Assembly: GCA_015680905.1 (NCBI GenBank)
Contig: CM027378.1
Span: 12,443,001-12,507,000 of the forward strand
Direction: 5' to 3'
Source of the DNA: Coptis chinensis
Taxonomy: Eukaryota > Streptophyta > Magnoliopsida > Ranunculales > Ranunculaceae
DNA: 64,000 bases
This document shows, in pieces, positions 1 through 11,968 of the stretch; positions within the stretch are counted from its first letter, which is position 1, and every line of letters begins with the position of its first letter. Position numbers and translations under genes: made by a program. The notes under the pieces were generated by a model. The model was given only the letters and a program-made list of their open reading frames with translations, did not search any database and had not been told where the DNA came from.

Positions 1-660
1 TCCATATTCATCATCCCTAGACCGCCCTCCTCCTTTGTTTTGCATATAGTGCTCAAGCTTGCTTGATGCACACAACATTTGCAATCAGTTCCGCTCCATA
101 GGAAGGTGACACAGATTTTCTCAATTTGTTCCAGAACAGCTAAAGGAAGTATGAATGTTTTGGCCCAATAAATGTTTAGATAGCTCAAGACCGAGAGGAT
201 CAACTGTAGTCTGCCTACATGAGATAGTAGTTTAGCTTTCCAGTCCTTGATGCGGCCTGTAACCTTTTCAATCAATGGTTGACATTCTTTGATTCCAAGG
301 CGAGCATAAATGAGTGGGTGACCGAGATATCTTACTGGAGGTTTCACAAGTTCCAATCCTAGGATCTGGGCCAGTGCTCGTGCATCATCATGAATCATAG
401 CTCCCGTCATAATAGTAGTCTTCTGAGGGTTGATGCTGAGTCCAATAGCTTCACTGAATATCTGTAAACAGTCCTTGAGGGCTACTATAGAGGTTACTTC
501 CCCTTTGCAGAAGATGAGAACGTCATTAGCAAAGGCCGAATGCGTCAACATGTTCCTCTTGCATTTAGAGTGGTATCGCATGAGTCTGGATTCTATGCTT
601 TCCCTGATCACAATTCCCAAAATTTCCATGACTAGCACAAAAAGATACGGGGACATGGGT
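1..660 (-). pseudogene. LINE ORF2 continued: RT active-site box and thumb, cut by the window edge
   Basis: After the frameshift near 658 the minus-strand frame resumes with the sequence that follows QGDP in reverse transcriptases (SPYLFVLVMEIL). The catalytic box normally reads FADD or YADD, but here it reads FAND (522-533), so the first catalytic Asp is Asn. The downstream thumb and connection region is typical of plant LINEs, with KPPVRYLGHPLIY, WKAKLLSHVGR and EEGGLGM. The frame stays open to the left edge of the window. Confidence 0.85.
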
Positions 661-2609
661 CACCTTGACACAAACCTCTTCCCCCAGCAAAAAACCCTTC
701 TGGAGACCCATTCACCAGGACAGAGAAGTAAGTTGTACTAATACACTTATGAATCCATCGTCGCATCTTCTGAGGGAATTCAAATTTCTCCAACAAAAGG
801 AGGATCGTATGCCAGCTTACCGTATCATATGCCTTTCTGATATCTAGTTTAACTGAGCATCTGGGTGTGACATGACGTCTATCATATCCTCTTAGCACTT
901 CATGAGCCATGAGGATATTATCTTGAATAGATCTACCTGGGATAAAAGCAGACTGATTCTCATGTACTAGTTCAGATATCACCATTTGTATTCTATTGGT
1001 GATTACTTTCGATATGCACTTATATATCGTGTTGCACAGTGCTATGGGTCGAAACTCTTCCACTATTGAAGGGTTACTCACCTTTGGGATGAGGCAGAGG
1101 AAGATTGCATTAATACCCCTCGGCATCTTGAAACATCTTAACACATTTTTAATAGCATTTATGACATCATCTCCCACTGTCTCCCAACAATATTTGAAGA
1201 AGAAAGGATTAAACTCGTCCGGACCAAGCACTTTATTATTCTCCATGTCAAAGAGACAAATCTAATCTCGTTACAGAACCTCTCATCAAGTACCTCCCTC
1301 ATGTTCGGCTCGATGACATTCCAGACTTTCAAATCCGTGAAAAACTCTCTCTCTCTCTAACTGGCGGCGCATCAGTACCTATCATCTTTCTGAAATACTC
1401 AATAATGATTTCTGATACTTCTGCCTGACCATGAACTGTAACCCCCTGATCATTTGCAATTGCCCAAATGCCTTTCTTGGCAGCTTTTTCCTTCAATGAA
1501 TTGAAGAAAAAGCTGGTGCATCTATCACCATCTATCATCCATTTCTCCTCATCTTTCTGTCTCATATCCTCTACTTCTGCTCGTGCAAGACTGATATACT
1601 TTTGCATTGCAGTCCTTTCCAGTGCTCCCAACATAGCATCATCAGACTTATTTTGAAACAACACTTGCTCATCCTGCAAATTTTGCCTAGCAACAATTAC
1701 TCTCTCATGTAAATTGGAGAAATTCCTTCTTGCCTATGGTCTAAGTCTTTCCTTTAGTAACTTGAGTTTCTGCATCAGGATATACATCAGATTATTATAG
1801 ATTTGAGTTGCCCAAACTTCCTCTAGCATAGTCTTAAACTCAGCCTGATAAACCCAAAAGTTGTAGAATCTGAACGGCATTGGCTTTCTGTTAAAATCAT
1901 TCCATGTAATGAGTATAGGGGAGTGATCAGAAACACCCTGTGGCAAAAAATCTGCTAAAGTTTGCGGGTATCGAGATAGCCACTAACTATTAACCAAACA
2001 TCTATCAATCCGCGACATGATTCTGGCTGACCCATTAGATTTATTCCACCAAGTGTAAAAGAACCCAGTAGATTTGATATCTGAGAGTCTCGCATTCTGT
2101 ATGCATAGACTAAAATTAGTCGCTTCATTCGGATGCATATGATCTCCACCTAACCTTTCATTTGTGGACAAAATGTTATTGAAGTCGCCTGCTACGCACC
2201 ATGGCATTTGAATCGATCTGTGGATGCCTAACAAATCCTTCCACAACACTAGCCTTTCCTGTGGAGCATTACTAGCATATATCACCGTGAGCAAGAACTC
2301 TTCTGGTGCTGGAAGATATGTAACTCTACAATGTATATACTGGTCCGAAGCGTCTATTCGATGAACTCTGACTACAGACAGATCCCAGCATATCCAGATA
2401 CGTCCAGAGTGACTCCTATCATAGTTATTAGTATGTTCCCATGTAGGGCAACATATATGTCTTATGAGGTCATACTTGGCTTGCTTAACTTTCGTTTCTA
2501 GCAGACCAAAGATACACAACTTTTTATTTTGTCTCACCTTGTTTATTTCCGCTGCTTTCAACAGATCATTTGCTCCTCTCACATTCCAAATACAAATTGG
2601 ACCTATCAT
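632..2609 (-). pseudogene. LINE ORF2, endonuclease and reverse transcriptase part
   Basis: The ATG at 2609 directly follows the ORF1 stop. The apurinic-type endonuclease shows WNVRG, LLETK, GDFN and SDHSP in the expected order, about residues 8 to 228. In-frame TAG codons follow CLVNS (near 1983) and KERLRP (near 1734). One frameshift lies between 1329 and 1246. Reverse transcriptase motifs follow: FRPIALCNTIYK, AFIPGRSI, KLDIRKAYDTV and CQGDP. A one-base deletion just after QGDP (near 658) shifts the frame. The protein copies the element RNA into DNA at the target site, but this copy cannot be functional. Confidence 0.9.
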
Positions 2610-4061
2610 TTAGAGATTTGAGTTTTTGTTTTTTGAACCCCTAGGGCGTCCCCTGCTCTTCTTTCCTTTGCTTTTCTTACCACTTGACTGATTAGTTGTT
2701 TGACCTTTACTCCTCGTCATCACACCAGCTTTTGGAGAAGCAGGTGGTTCCGGTCCAGACAGGGGGATATTATTCATATCCTTGAAGTAGATGGTTTCCT
2801 CCTCCGAAGTCTCCTCATCAGACAAGTCCCCATTTCTGGTTGCATCAAGGAGATTGTTGTATTCGTTCTGCTCAACATCATAATGCACCAGCAAATCTGG
2901 ATTTATCTGCATTTCATCAGTCTGAGTGTTCTCAAAAAGTACTAAGGCCACAAACATATTACGCTGGCATACGTCTGATTCACTGTCACTTTCATTTTCC
3001 TGTCTGTTTAATAATTCTTCTGGTACTTCTGCTGTTGTTGCTAACACTATAGCCATCACTTCGTTCTCTACCCTTTCCATTACTGTATTCATCTCTTCCA
3101 ATCCCACTGTAGGATCTTCTTCATTTATCATTGTTTCCACTCTTGCATCCACTCTCGTTGCATTGTCTTCACCCATGATATTCTCTGGACTGTTCAAATC
3201 TACCCCAGTTGCATTTAAACCTCCAGTTCCCAAATTCATGTCATTCATAGTGCCCTCAGTAGCACACTCCACAATTTGAACACCTCTCTCTTCCCGATCT
3301 ATCTCAGTTTGTGAGGTTGTGACTGGTGGCTCATTATGCTCTGTGTTCTCTGCCCTTGAATCATTTCTAATGCTACGGGTCACACTTGTTATCTCATTTG
3401 TGTGCACCCTAGTTTCCACAAGAGTATCAACCCTGTGCATATGCCCTATACTGATACAGTCATCAGTCTTGTGTCCAAACCTTTTGCAATAATCACACTT
3501 TTTTTGTACCCACCCATACTCTACAGAGATTTTCCTAACATCTTCACCACCCATATTTATTTCGAATGAGTCTGGCAACTCTGTAGTAATTTCAACTAGA
3601 ACACAAACCTTCACATACAATACTCTCTTTCTTGATGTTGTGGCTTCATCCATCCTCTGTGGATCTCCTATTCGGCTAGCTAAAAAACCCAACCCTTCTC
3701 TAGTTCATAGATCCTTAGTTACATTATATAGATTTAACCAGATTGGTATAACTTTAACAGAATTCTTTTTCCTCTCAATGTCCTGAAACCATTGAGTAAC
3801 AATGAAACATTTCCATGCCATGTAGATCTGGGGATATTCTAACACTTTCCTCTTATCTTCCTCATTAGTAAATTTAAAATAAAAAAGATCAGAATCAGCA
3901 ACCATCTCATATTCACCCTTTGTTTTCCATTTTTTCTTCAAGAACTCCTTCACCATCGGATATGGAAGCTTCTGTTCTAGAAAAAAACCCACAACATATT
4001 CACTCCACACTTGAGACCTTTCCACCTCAAATCCATCGGCACTTGGGTAATGATAAGACAT
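2610..4061 (-). pseudogene. LINE ORF1, main part (DUF4283 plus CCHC zinc knuckle)
   Basis: ORF1 of plant L1 elements encodes an RNA-binding protein that coats the element RNA. The first part (4061-3705) is a DUF4283-like domain with conserved Trp and Phe positions. An in-frame TGA at 3705-3707 interrupts it, and the same frame continues to 2610. A CCHC knuckle (CDYCKRFGHKTDDC) lies about 45 residues into the second part. A long acidic Asn/Glu-rich linker follows, then a basic Lys/Arg/Gly/Ser tail. The true N terminus lies beyond the LTR-like insertion at 5549-5775. Only the one stop was seen in this part. Confidence 0.85.
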
Positions 4062-4076
4062 TAAAAGAAAGTTTAC

Positions 4077-5548
4077 CTACGAAATGAACGCATGAGACTC
4101 AAAACGTAAGTAAACTAAAACTATTTTACATGCCTAAAATTTATCAAAGATTTCTACTCTCAATTCTATCGAGATATAGTGGAGTAGATGATTCGTTCCA
4201 CTCCTAGTCCTTCCGCATGCTGTGTTTTCTAGTCTAATTACTCTACTCTAAGTCTAATGAGAGATTTACGAAATGGCAACTAGACTACGATGCAACTACC
4301 TACAAGATGCAACTAGTCGACTATTAGAACAACTATGGGAATGCTACGTCGATTCTATGATAAGGAGTTAGAGGGGGATTGATTCCACCTTAACTCGACT
4401 TACTCCTACTAACGACGAATCGTCCAAATCCGAATTGAACCGCTACGCAGAACAATTGGTTCTTCCTAATCCCTAATTACACATGACATTTCTACCAATT
4501 CATAACTAGCATGTAAACGATTAAACCCATTCTCATGGCGAATTAATCGTTTCTAGAGTGGAATAGAAATTACGACGACTCTACGATAATCGGAATCAAG
4601 CTTTCATCAAGGCTTCTCAACCCCCTCTAATGGAGGTTTAGCCGAGAATCATTACGCAATCATTTCCGATTAAATTAAAACTAAACATAATATAAAGAAT
4701 TGAATTTTACTAATCTAAATTAAACAATAATTAAAATCTAATTAATTACTAAGAATTAAATAACAAGTAATAAATGAAATTAGATCTAACAATTGTAAAT
4801 GACAAAAATCGAAATGAATAAGAATCTACTATTTTATTTATCAAACTAATTAAGAACAATGATTCTAAGAGTTTAATCTAAAACAAGAATTTAATTGAAG
4901 ATAAACTAAATTAAAAACAATTAAATCTAGATCTAGAATTATCTATATTTTTAGGTCTAATTAACTACCATTAACAAAGAGCTAAGCTTTTGTTTTTATA
5001 TGTTTTCAGATCCAAAAATCGTGCATGGGCTTGGAGCCATGTTTTGGGCCAGAGAATCAGGCCCAAAACCCAATTCTTTCAGTCCAAAAAGGCCTTTTCA
5101 GCTGTAGTTGACTTCAACAGATTTTTTGTCCACTTTTGCTCCTCTGATTGGGTCAAGGCTTAGACCATTGGAAAGCTCTTTCCGAGCCGGTCCTTTTGAC
5201 ATAAGGTAGGCCCAATTCCGAGGTCTGAGTCCAAAGATACGGCCTTCGGAAGTTCTGCTGATTTTGAGTGCTGTTTCTGCCTGCGTTGACTTTGACTTTT
5301 CATCTTTTGACCGGGCTTTACACAGGCTTTGTCTTCTTGAATCTTGGCCTTTAATCACCGAACTCCTTAGCAACCAACCATTGCTCCTTTATCTCATCAA
5401 AGTGGCATATTTCTCGCATTATAATTGACTTTGAAGCCTGAAACGCATAAAAACACGTAATAAGTATTAACTCTTAATTATTACTCACATAATTGGTCTA
5501 AAAGTATGACTGTTACAGGGTTAAAACTATAGTTTTGGGCTCTTATCA
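4077..5548 (-). mobile_element. Solo-LTR-like insertion inside LINE ORF1
   Basis: About 1.47 kb separates two parts of one LINE ORF1. Its minus-strand start is TGATAAGAGCCC, close to the TGATAAGTGCTC start of the LTR arms near 23.8 and 31.7 kb. AT-rich LTR-like sequence follows, including a GGAGCAAAAGTGGACAAA phrase that resembles the LTRs near 14.5 kb. No gag, pol or second LTR is present, so it is best read as a solo LTR of a gypsy-type element. The left edge is approximate. The flanks read TTACC on one side and GGTAA on the other, which are reverse complements, so a clean 5-bp direct duplication is not shown. The 91-codon ORF inside has no recognisable features. Confidence 0.65.
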
Positions 5549-5775
5549 GGTAACACCCTCAATCATTTCAAGATCAAACCTTTGGAGAGAGGTATCCGAT
5601 GTAGAGACATTACCTCCCTAGAAGAGAGAGCTCCAGTTCGACGTCTGGTTACCTGTAGCATTCATAATATTATTCTGCATCTGGTTGTTAACCAAGGTTG
5701 GATTTCGTCCCTGCTCGCGAGAAGCTGTGAGCGGAGGAAACATCTGAAGATTATCTAACTGAGAATCCATCTATA
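5549..5775 (-). pseudogene. N-terminal part of LINE ORF1, separated by an LTR-like insertion
   Basis: Reading the minus strand from an ATG near 5770 gives a peptide starting MDSQLDNLQMF. It has one in-frame TAG after about 50 residues and ends in LEMIEGVT exactly where the LTR-like insert begins. The DUF4283 part of ORF1 resumes on the far side of the insert at about 4075. A 5' leader with no recognisable coding sequence continues to about 6150. The assignment rests on position and orientation, because this N-terminal region is poorly conserved among LINEs. Confidence 0.6.
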
Positions 5776-7913
5776 GAAACTAGTTCAACTACGAAGATAA
5801 AGAGGTAAGGCGCTTTCTTCCTACTCTGAACTCACAATGTTAACACTGGAGGATTTTACCAGAGGAGGCAAACACCAAGAAAGAGAAGCAGATATTACCA
5901 ACAGAGTTGCTAAACTTGGAAGCTAGAACCCTAGAAGCCCTCCTTAACAGAACTTACATTGTCAACAGTTGAGGATTTTACCTGAAAAGGAAAAGAACTA
6001 GAGAGCAAGAAGGATAAGGTTAGCTCACCAAAACAAGTTTTTACTAAAAGCGGGAAGGAAAAAGGAGCATAGAAAACAGATGCATCCTAAGTTATAGCAC
6101 TCCTGGTCACCCAGCCCATGGTCCCCATTAACAACCTTTTTCCAGACTTGTGTGGTATAAAATCCATTTTCCGTAAAAACAATTTTAAGTGAGGTTTTTT
6201 TTTAACACAATCCAATACTCAACGAAAATAATTTTAACTTGTCACCAACGAATTAAATATAATAAAAGTCAGTACAACACGTGCACTTAGAGCCTTAACC
6301 AAAATAAAATAAAAAATTATAATATAACCATTTAATATCAAACATGTCTCAATTAAAACAAATGCGGCAATATCCAGTAATAGATTATATTGCCGTAATT
6401 AAATATTCATAAACAAATGAGGTAATATAGTTTAAAAGGGATTTGAAAAGAGAGATATGTTACACCGGCTATTAGTGACTGTTTTGTTTAGCATGCTAGG
6501 GAGCTCCAATTCCCTACTACGAATTGTGCTCATACTTTGCGCTTAATTGGTCGTGAAGAAGATGGTTTTGCAGCTTGTCTGATCTTGACGATGTTGCGAG
6601 GTTCAATATTGATAGGTGTGTGTATGATCCTGACGATGTTGTATAATGACTCTATTAAGTAGTAATAATATTATGTCCTAAAATAATATGCACAAGGACT
6701 TGAAATGATGACCATACTTGCTTGTTGCTCGAACGTGACTGATCATCTTGTCAAAGAATGTTGATTCTCCAATTATATTTGCTGCTAAACCTCTCCTCTT
6801 ATCAGTTTGCCACTAGAAAATGATACATTAAAAGTGAGCCTGGACTACAGAAAAAGGGAAAAAGAATAATTGAATTGTCTCCATTAATGTTGTGGCATGG
6901 AGTGTGACATCATCCCTCCATTCTACACCAACCTATATATGTTGTAAAGGCTAGGCAACTATATGGGAAAAAAATATGAAACATGCAATCGAAGGCAATA
7001 GCCACATTCCTAACTGGAACTTAAATTGAGTCACTGTGGCCAAAATCAAGAAGTTTTATTCCAAAGACAGAGAGAGCCTGCAAAACCCAGTACGAGTGAG
7101 AGAGTTACCCGAGTCCAACTCTTTTCCCCTTTCTCTCTCTTTCACTCTAGTTATCTTTTTTCTCTTTTAATTACTCAGATCAATCTCCCTCTCACTCTTT
7201 ATTTGGTTTAGATACCAAACAATTAACCCACTAGCCCATCTCTCACTTATTTGTTTTTGTTAACTGCCCTTTCTTTTCTTCGCCTTCTCAAACTAGCCCT
7301 TTCTTCTTTTATTTAAACATCCCTTAACTTGTCAAATTTATTTCTCGGTCCCTATCAAACTAGAAACTTTACAAAAGGTAAAAATCCATTTTCCGTAAAA
7401 ACAATTTTAAGTGAGGTTTTTTTTAACACATTCCAATACTCAACGAAAATAATTTTAATGTGTCCATAACGAATTAAATATAATTAAAGTCAGTACAACA
7501 CGTGCACTTAGCGCCTTAACCAAAATAAAAGAAAAAAAATTATAATATAACCATTTAATATCAAATATGTCTCAATTAAAACAAATACGGAAATATCCGG
7601 TAACAAACTATATTGTCGCAATTTAATATTCATAAAGAAATGCGGCAATATAGTTTAAAAGGGATTTGGAAAGAGAGATATGTTACAGAGGGTATTAGTG
7701 ACTGTTTTGTTTAGCATGCTAGGGAGCTTGAATTCCCTACTACGAATTGTGCTCATACTTTGTGCTTAATTGGTCGTGAAGAAGATGGTTTTGTAGCTTG
7801 TCCGATCCTGACGATGTTGTGAGGTTCAATATTGATTGGGGTGTGAATGATCCTGACGATGTTGCATAATGACTCTACTAAGTAGTAATAATATTATGTC
7901 ATAAAAGAATATG

Positions 7914-9309
7914 GGTTATTTAGGGTTTGGTCCTACTTATATTTAGGTTTTAGTCCTAAAATTATCGATTATTAGGCTTTAGTCCTACTTCTATCTATTG
8001 ACCTTGAGTCGTCTCAGTTGACCGTGGTCAAATAATTTTATAATAATATAATTTTCATTTTTTTATGAAAATGGCCAAACTACCTTTCAGCGTGCTTGAC
8101 ACGCAACTTTATATTGAATTGTTTTTGAACACTACGTGTCGAACTGTGAGGGATGAAATTATATAAACCTTTCGATCATTTATTATTCGCATCTCGAGGA
8201 AATAGGTGAGATAGGGAGGCTTATATTTTGTTCACTTCCCTTCCGTTTGGTTAATGACTACTTCAGTCTGCTGAGTCTGTGGAAGCCCACTAATCTGACT
8301 CAGTGAATGATCCGGTCTAACAGGCCTTTCCTCCGAGTTGTACAAATTAGTCGAGTCAACATCATCACCACTACTGAGTCTACCTTCCTAGTTAGTGGTA
8401 GTAGCGTGATGGAAATGCAAAAGGCGGCGTTGAAGTTCATCACCGAAAGGAGTAACAGAAGGATCTCTAGAATTAAGAAGAAGAACTTCGTGAGCGGTTA
8501 TGATTGCTTTTATATGTTCCAGATTGATAACTATTGCTTTCTCTCTACCCAAAACTGTTGATGGGTAAGATAGAATAGGATCGAGGATACGTAAGTCACG
8601 TCCTGGGAGACCTGTACGATGCATGATTGAGTGTTTTCCTACTTCTACTACTTGTGCTTGACCTGCTGAATCTAGGAGAAGCCATTCTCTGACACCTGCC
8701 CCTTTTTTTCTAATTCCACTAGGCGTGGTTCGAACCGGGTCTGATTCTTCTTCGACTGGACTAGTCACCCCTAGTTTTGGTGATGGACGAGGTGCTCTCA
8801 TTGTTCGCTGCTAGTATAACCAGCTATGGAATGAATTTGCAGGTAAGAAATCACTAGTGGTTGACTACAAAGTAGATATATTGCTGAGAGTGGAGGACTT
8901 TTTTTGTCACTTAGTAGGGAAGAATTGGTGCATTCGTTGGAATTAACAATCTCGAGGAAACCATTTTGTTCACTTCCCTCCCTATCTCACCTATTTCCTC
9001 CCTATCTCACCTATTTCCTCGAGATGCGAATAAGAAATGATCGAAAGGCTTATATAATTTCATCCCTCACAGTTCAACACGTGGTGTTCAAAAACAATTC
9101 AATATAAAGTAGCGTGTCAAGCACGCTGAAGGGTAGTTTGGCCATTTTCATAAAAAATGAAAATTATATTATTATAAAATAGTTTGACCACGGTGAACTG
9201 AGACGACTCAAGGTCAATAGATAGAAGTAGGACTAAAGCCTAATAATCGATAATTTTAGGACTAAAACCTAAATACTCCTAAATGAGTAGGACCAAACCC
9301 TAAATAACC
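7914..9309. mobile_element. Pack-MULE with long TIRs carrying an MRS2-like exon
   Basis: The element has terminal inverted repeats of about 300-340 bp (7914-8219 and about 8972-9309) that begin GGTTATTTAGGGTTTGGTCC. It is flanked by an exact 11-bp direct duplication, AAAAGAATATG (7903-7913 and 9310-9320). The other tandem units lack it and show an uninterrupted site near 6690 and 10540. Long TIRs and a 9-11-bp duplication are typical of Mutator-like elements. No transposase is present. The interior holds a captured host exon (8388-8801, minus). The right TIR contains a short internal duplication of CCCTATCTCACCTATTTCCT. Confidence 0.9.
8388..8801 (-). CDS. Captured first exon of an MRS2/CorA-type magnesium transporter (MRS2-3-like)
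   Basis: This open frame of 137 codons matches the N-terminal cytosolic part of plant MRS2 magnesium transporters, which form pentameric Mg2+ channels in membranes. Signatures include RKKGAGVREWLLLDS, HRTGLPGRDLRILDP, LSYPSTVLGREKAIVINLEH and IITAHEVLLLNSRDPSV. The N-terminal MRAPRPSPK and the RKKGAG start resemble the MRS2-3 subgroup as I remember it. The membrane segments and the GMN pore motif of full-length MRS2 (roughly 400-480 residues) are absent, so no transporter can be made. The frame ends at TAG close to where the parental exon would be spliced. It lies wholly inside the Pack-MULE, so this is transduplication of one exon. Whether it is transcribed is unknown. Confidence 0.85.
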   Translation of the reverse strand: MRAPRPSPKLGVTSPVEEESDPVRTTPSGIRKKGAGVREWLLLDSAGQAQVVEVGKHSIMHRTGLPGRDLRILDPILSYPSTVLGREKAIVINLEHIKAIITAHEVLLLNSRDPSVTPFGDELQRRLLHFHHATTTN

Positions 9310-10956
9310 AAAAGAATATGCACAAGGACTTGAAATGATTGTCATACTTGCATGCATGTTGCTCGAACGTGACTGATCATCCTATCTAAAAATGTTGATT
9401 CTCCCATATATTTGTTGCAAAACCTCTTCTCTTATCAGTCTGCGACTAGAAAATGATACATTAAAAGTGAGCCTGGGCTACAGAAAAAGGGAAAAAGAAT
9501 AATTGAATTGTCTCCGTTAATGTTGTGGCATGGAGTGTGACACCATCCGTCCATTTTACACAACCCTATATATTTTGCAAAGGCTAGGAAACTATATGGG
9601 AAAATATATGAAACATGCAAGAAGGCAATAGTCACATACCTAACTGGAACTTAAATTGAGTCACGGCCAAAATCAAGAAGTTTTATTCCAGAGATAGAGA
9701 GAGACTGCAAAACCCAGTACGAGTGAGAGAGTTACCCAAGCCCAACTATTTTCCCCTTTCTCTCTCGTTCACTCTAGTTATCTTTTTTCTCATTTAATTA
9801 CTCAGACCAATCTCCCTCTCACTCTTTGTTTGGTTTAGATACCAAACAATTAACTGGCTAACCCATCTCTCACTTTTATGTTTTTTGTTAAATACCCCTT
9901 CTTTTCTTCACCTTCTCAAACTAACCCTTTCTTGTTTTATTTATCCATCCCTTAACTTGTCAAATTTATTACTAGGTCCCTATCAAACTAGAAACTTTAC
10001 AAAAGGTAAAAATCTATTTTCTGTAAAAACAATTTTAAGTGAGGTTTTTTTTTTAACACAATCCAATACTCAACGAAAATAATTTTAACTTGTCACCAAC
10101 GAATTAAATATAATAAAAGTCAGTACAACACGTACACTTAGAGCCTTAACCAAAATAAAAGAAAAAATTATAATATAACCATTTAATATCAAACATGTCT
10201 CAATTAAAACAAATGCGGCAATATCCGGTAACAAATTATATTGCCGTAATTAAATATTCATAAACAAATGCGGTAATATAGTTTAAAAGGGATTTGAAAA
10301 GAGAGATATGTTACACCGGCTATTAGTGACTGTTTTGTTTAGCATGCTAGGGAGCTCCAATTCCCTACTACGAATTATGTTCATACTTTGTGCATAATTG
10401 GTTGTGAAGAAGATGGTTTTGCAACTTGTTCGATCCTGATGATGTTGCGAGGTTCAACATTGATAGGTGTGTGTATGATCCTGACGATGTTGCATAATGA
10501 CTCTATTAAGTAGTAATAATATTATGTCCTAAAATAATATGCACAAGGACTTGAAATGATGGTCATACTTGCTTGTTACTCGAACGTGACTGATCATCCT
10601 GTCAAAGAATGTTGATTCTCCCATTATATTTGCTGCAAAACCTCTCCTCTTATCAGTCTGCCACTAGAAAATGATACATTAAAAGTGAGCCTAGACTACA
10701 GAAAAAGGGAAAAATAATAATTGAATTGCCTTCATTAATGTTGTGGCATGGAGTGTGACACCATCCGTCCATTCTACCCCAACCTATATATGTTGTAAAT
10801 GCTAGGCAACTATATGGGAAAAAATATGAAACATGCAAAAAGGCAATAGTCACATACCTAATTGGAACTTAAATTGTGTCACTGCCAAAATCAAGAAGTT
10901 TTATTCCATAGACAGAGAGAGAGATTGCAAAACCCAGTACGAGTGAGAGAGTTACC

Positions 10957-11876
10957 TGAAGATGATGGAATAGTGGTCATTTGGGTTGTGTTGTTCATCT
11001 TAAATCCTTTGTTCGGAAGAATGGTTTGATGGTTGAAAAATTACTTTCTAGTCTTTCTCTACTCTTGTTCAATTCTTAAGGTTTTAATGGTGGAAACACC
11101 GGTTCTTTATCTAGAATGGTTTGAATATTGATTTGATAGAAAAACATGTATGGAAATGGTTTTCATGGATGTCTTGTTCACAAAGTTATACTCATTTGAA
11201 CTTGTCAAATGAGTATGGCTAGTGTTTTTGGGATTGAATCAACTATGGAAAAGTAATGAAAACTTTGTATTAAAGACATGATTGAAAACTAGTATTGAAG
11301 ATAATAAGAACTTGATTTAACCACTAAAGCTTGAAGAACCTAAAAATGGAAAACAAGTTAATAACAAATTACACTATTAATTTAAAACATATTACCTACT
11401 TTGATCTTAATGACCAAAGATTAATTCTAGAGTAAGGTTCTTTCTCCTCATACTTTGGTTTATATAGGACACCAATTACATATTTGCCCTTTCTTCTAGA
11501 AATAACCTTTAAGCTTTGTGGGTTTTTGACTTTTGCCCATACAATTGAACTCATGATTTTGGCTTTAAGTCCTTGAGTCCATAGCTTTTACCTTTGAGTC
11601 CTTGAGTCTTCAGCTTTTAGTCCTGAGTCCTTGAGAGTTGACTTTGATAGTTAACTTTGACTTTCTGGCACTTTTGCTCCTAAATTGGAATCTTCCCAAA
11701 TAGCGTCAATAGAAATCATTTTTGCGCTAAAATGCACGTTTTTAATAATATATGTCATGAGTGGCTTGTATCCTACAAAAGATAGCAATAGCTATAAGTT
11801 GTTTGTTAATTAAGCATAAGAAGGGCATAAGTGAAGTATTGTAAAGGTAATAAAATGCACATTTGGGGACTAGTCA
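10957..11876 (-). mobile_element. Gypsy-type LTR (minus orientation)
   Basis: This 920-bp LTR runs from TGAAGATGATGG (plus-strand left edge) to GGGGACTAGTCA. On the minus strand it begins TGACTAGTCCCCAAATGTGC. Its outside neighbour (11877-11968) reads on the minus strand like a retroelement 3' end with a GGACAAG phrase and a purine-rich GTTTGGGAGTAG tract. It is closely related to the LTRs at 14369-14980, 14981-15834 and 17519-17906. It interrupts tandem unit 3 at TTACC. The partner duplication was not found, so the full element boundaries are unknown. Confidence 0.75.
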
Positions 11877-11968
11877 ACTACTCCCAAACACCATTTTTCT
11901 TGTCCTCAAGCAAATATGAGAGATAAACAACTAAGATCACAAATGTGTGATTTATTATACTAATCTCG

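Larger units (their letters stand above)
1..6150 (-). mobile_element. L1-type LINE retrotransposon, 3' end outside the window
   Basis: This is a minus-strand non-LTR retrotransposon. The order on the minus strand is a 5' leader (about 6150-5780), ORF1 with DUF4283 and a zinc knuckle, and ORF2 with endonuclease and reverse transcriptase. ORF2 runs off the left edge, so the 3' UTR and poly(A) are not seen. ORF1 is split by an LTR-like insertion (about 4077-5548). ORF1 ends in TAA and the ATG of ORF2 follows with no gap (2607-2612). Both ORFs have only a few stops and frameshifts, so the copy is dead but fairly young. The 5' boundary near 6150 is set by the start of the tandem repeat and is approximate. 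Confidence 0.88.
6159..10956. repeat. Tandem array of a 1.22-kb unit, about 2.8 copies
   Basis: The phrase AAAATCYATTTTCYGTAAAA recurs at 6159, 7381 and 10009. Spacings are 1222 and 2628 bp. Subtracting the 1407 bp added by the Pack-MULE and its duplicated target in unit 2 leaves 1221 bp. Each unit contains the same AT-rich stretch, a TTAGCATGCTAGGGAGCT block, several ATCCTGACGATGTTG phrases, and a GAGAGAGTTACC block followed by a C/T-rich tract. Unit 3 is cut at 10956 by an LTR. No gene was recognised. The small ORFs at 9435-9635 and 10653-10853 look alike only because they lie in repeated units. Confidence 0.9.

Noticed and set aside
2700-3279. Plus-strand ORFs opposite LINE ORF1
   Set aside because: They are shadows of the minus-strand ORF1, which has clear domain matches.
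5098-5373. 91-codon minus-strand ORF
   Set aside because: It lies inside an LTR-like insert and shows no recognisable domain or conservation in sister LTRs.
9435-10853. Two similar 66-codon ORFs (9435-9635 and 10653-10853)
   Set aside because: Their likeness follows from the 1.22-kb tandem duplication. The corresponding stretch in the first unit is not open.
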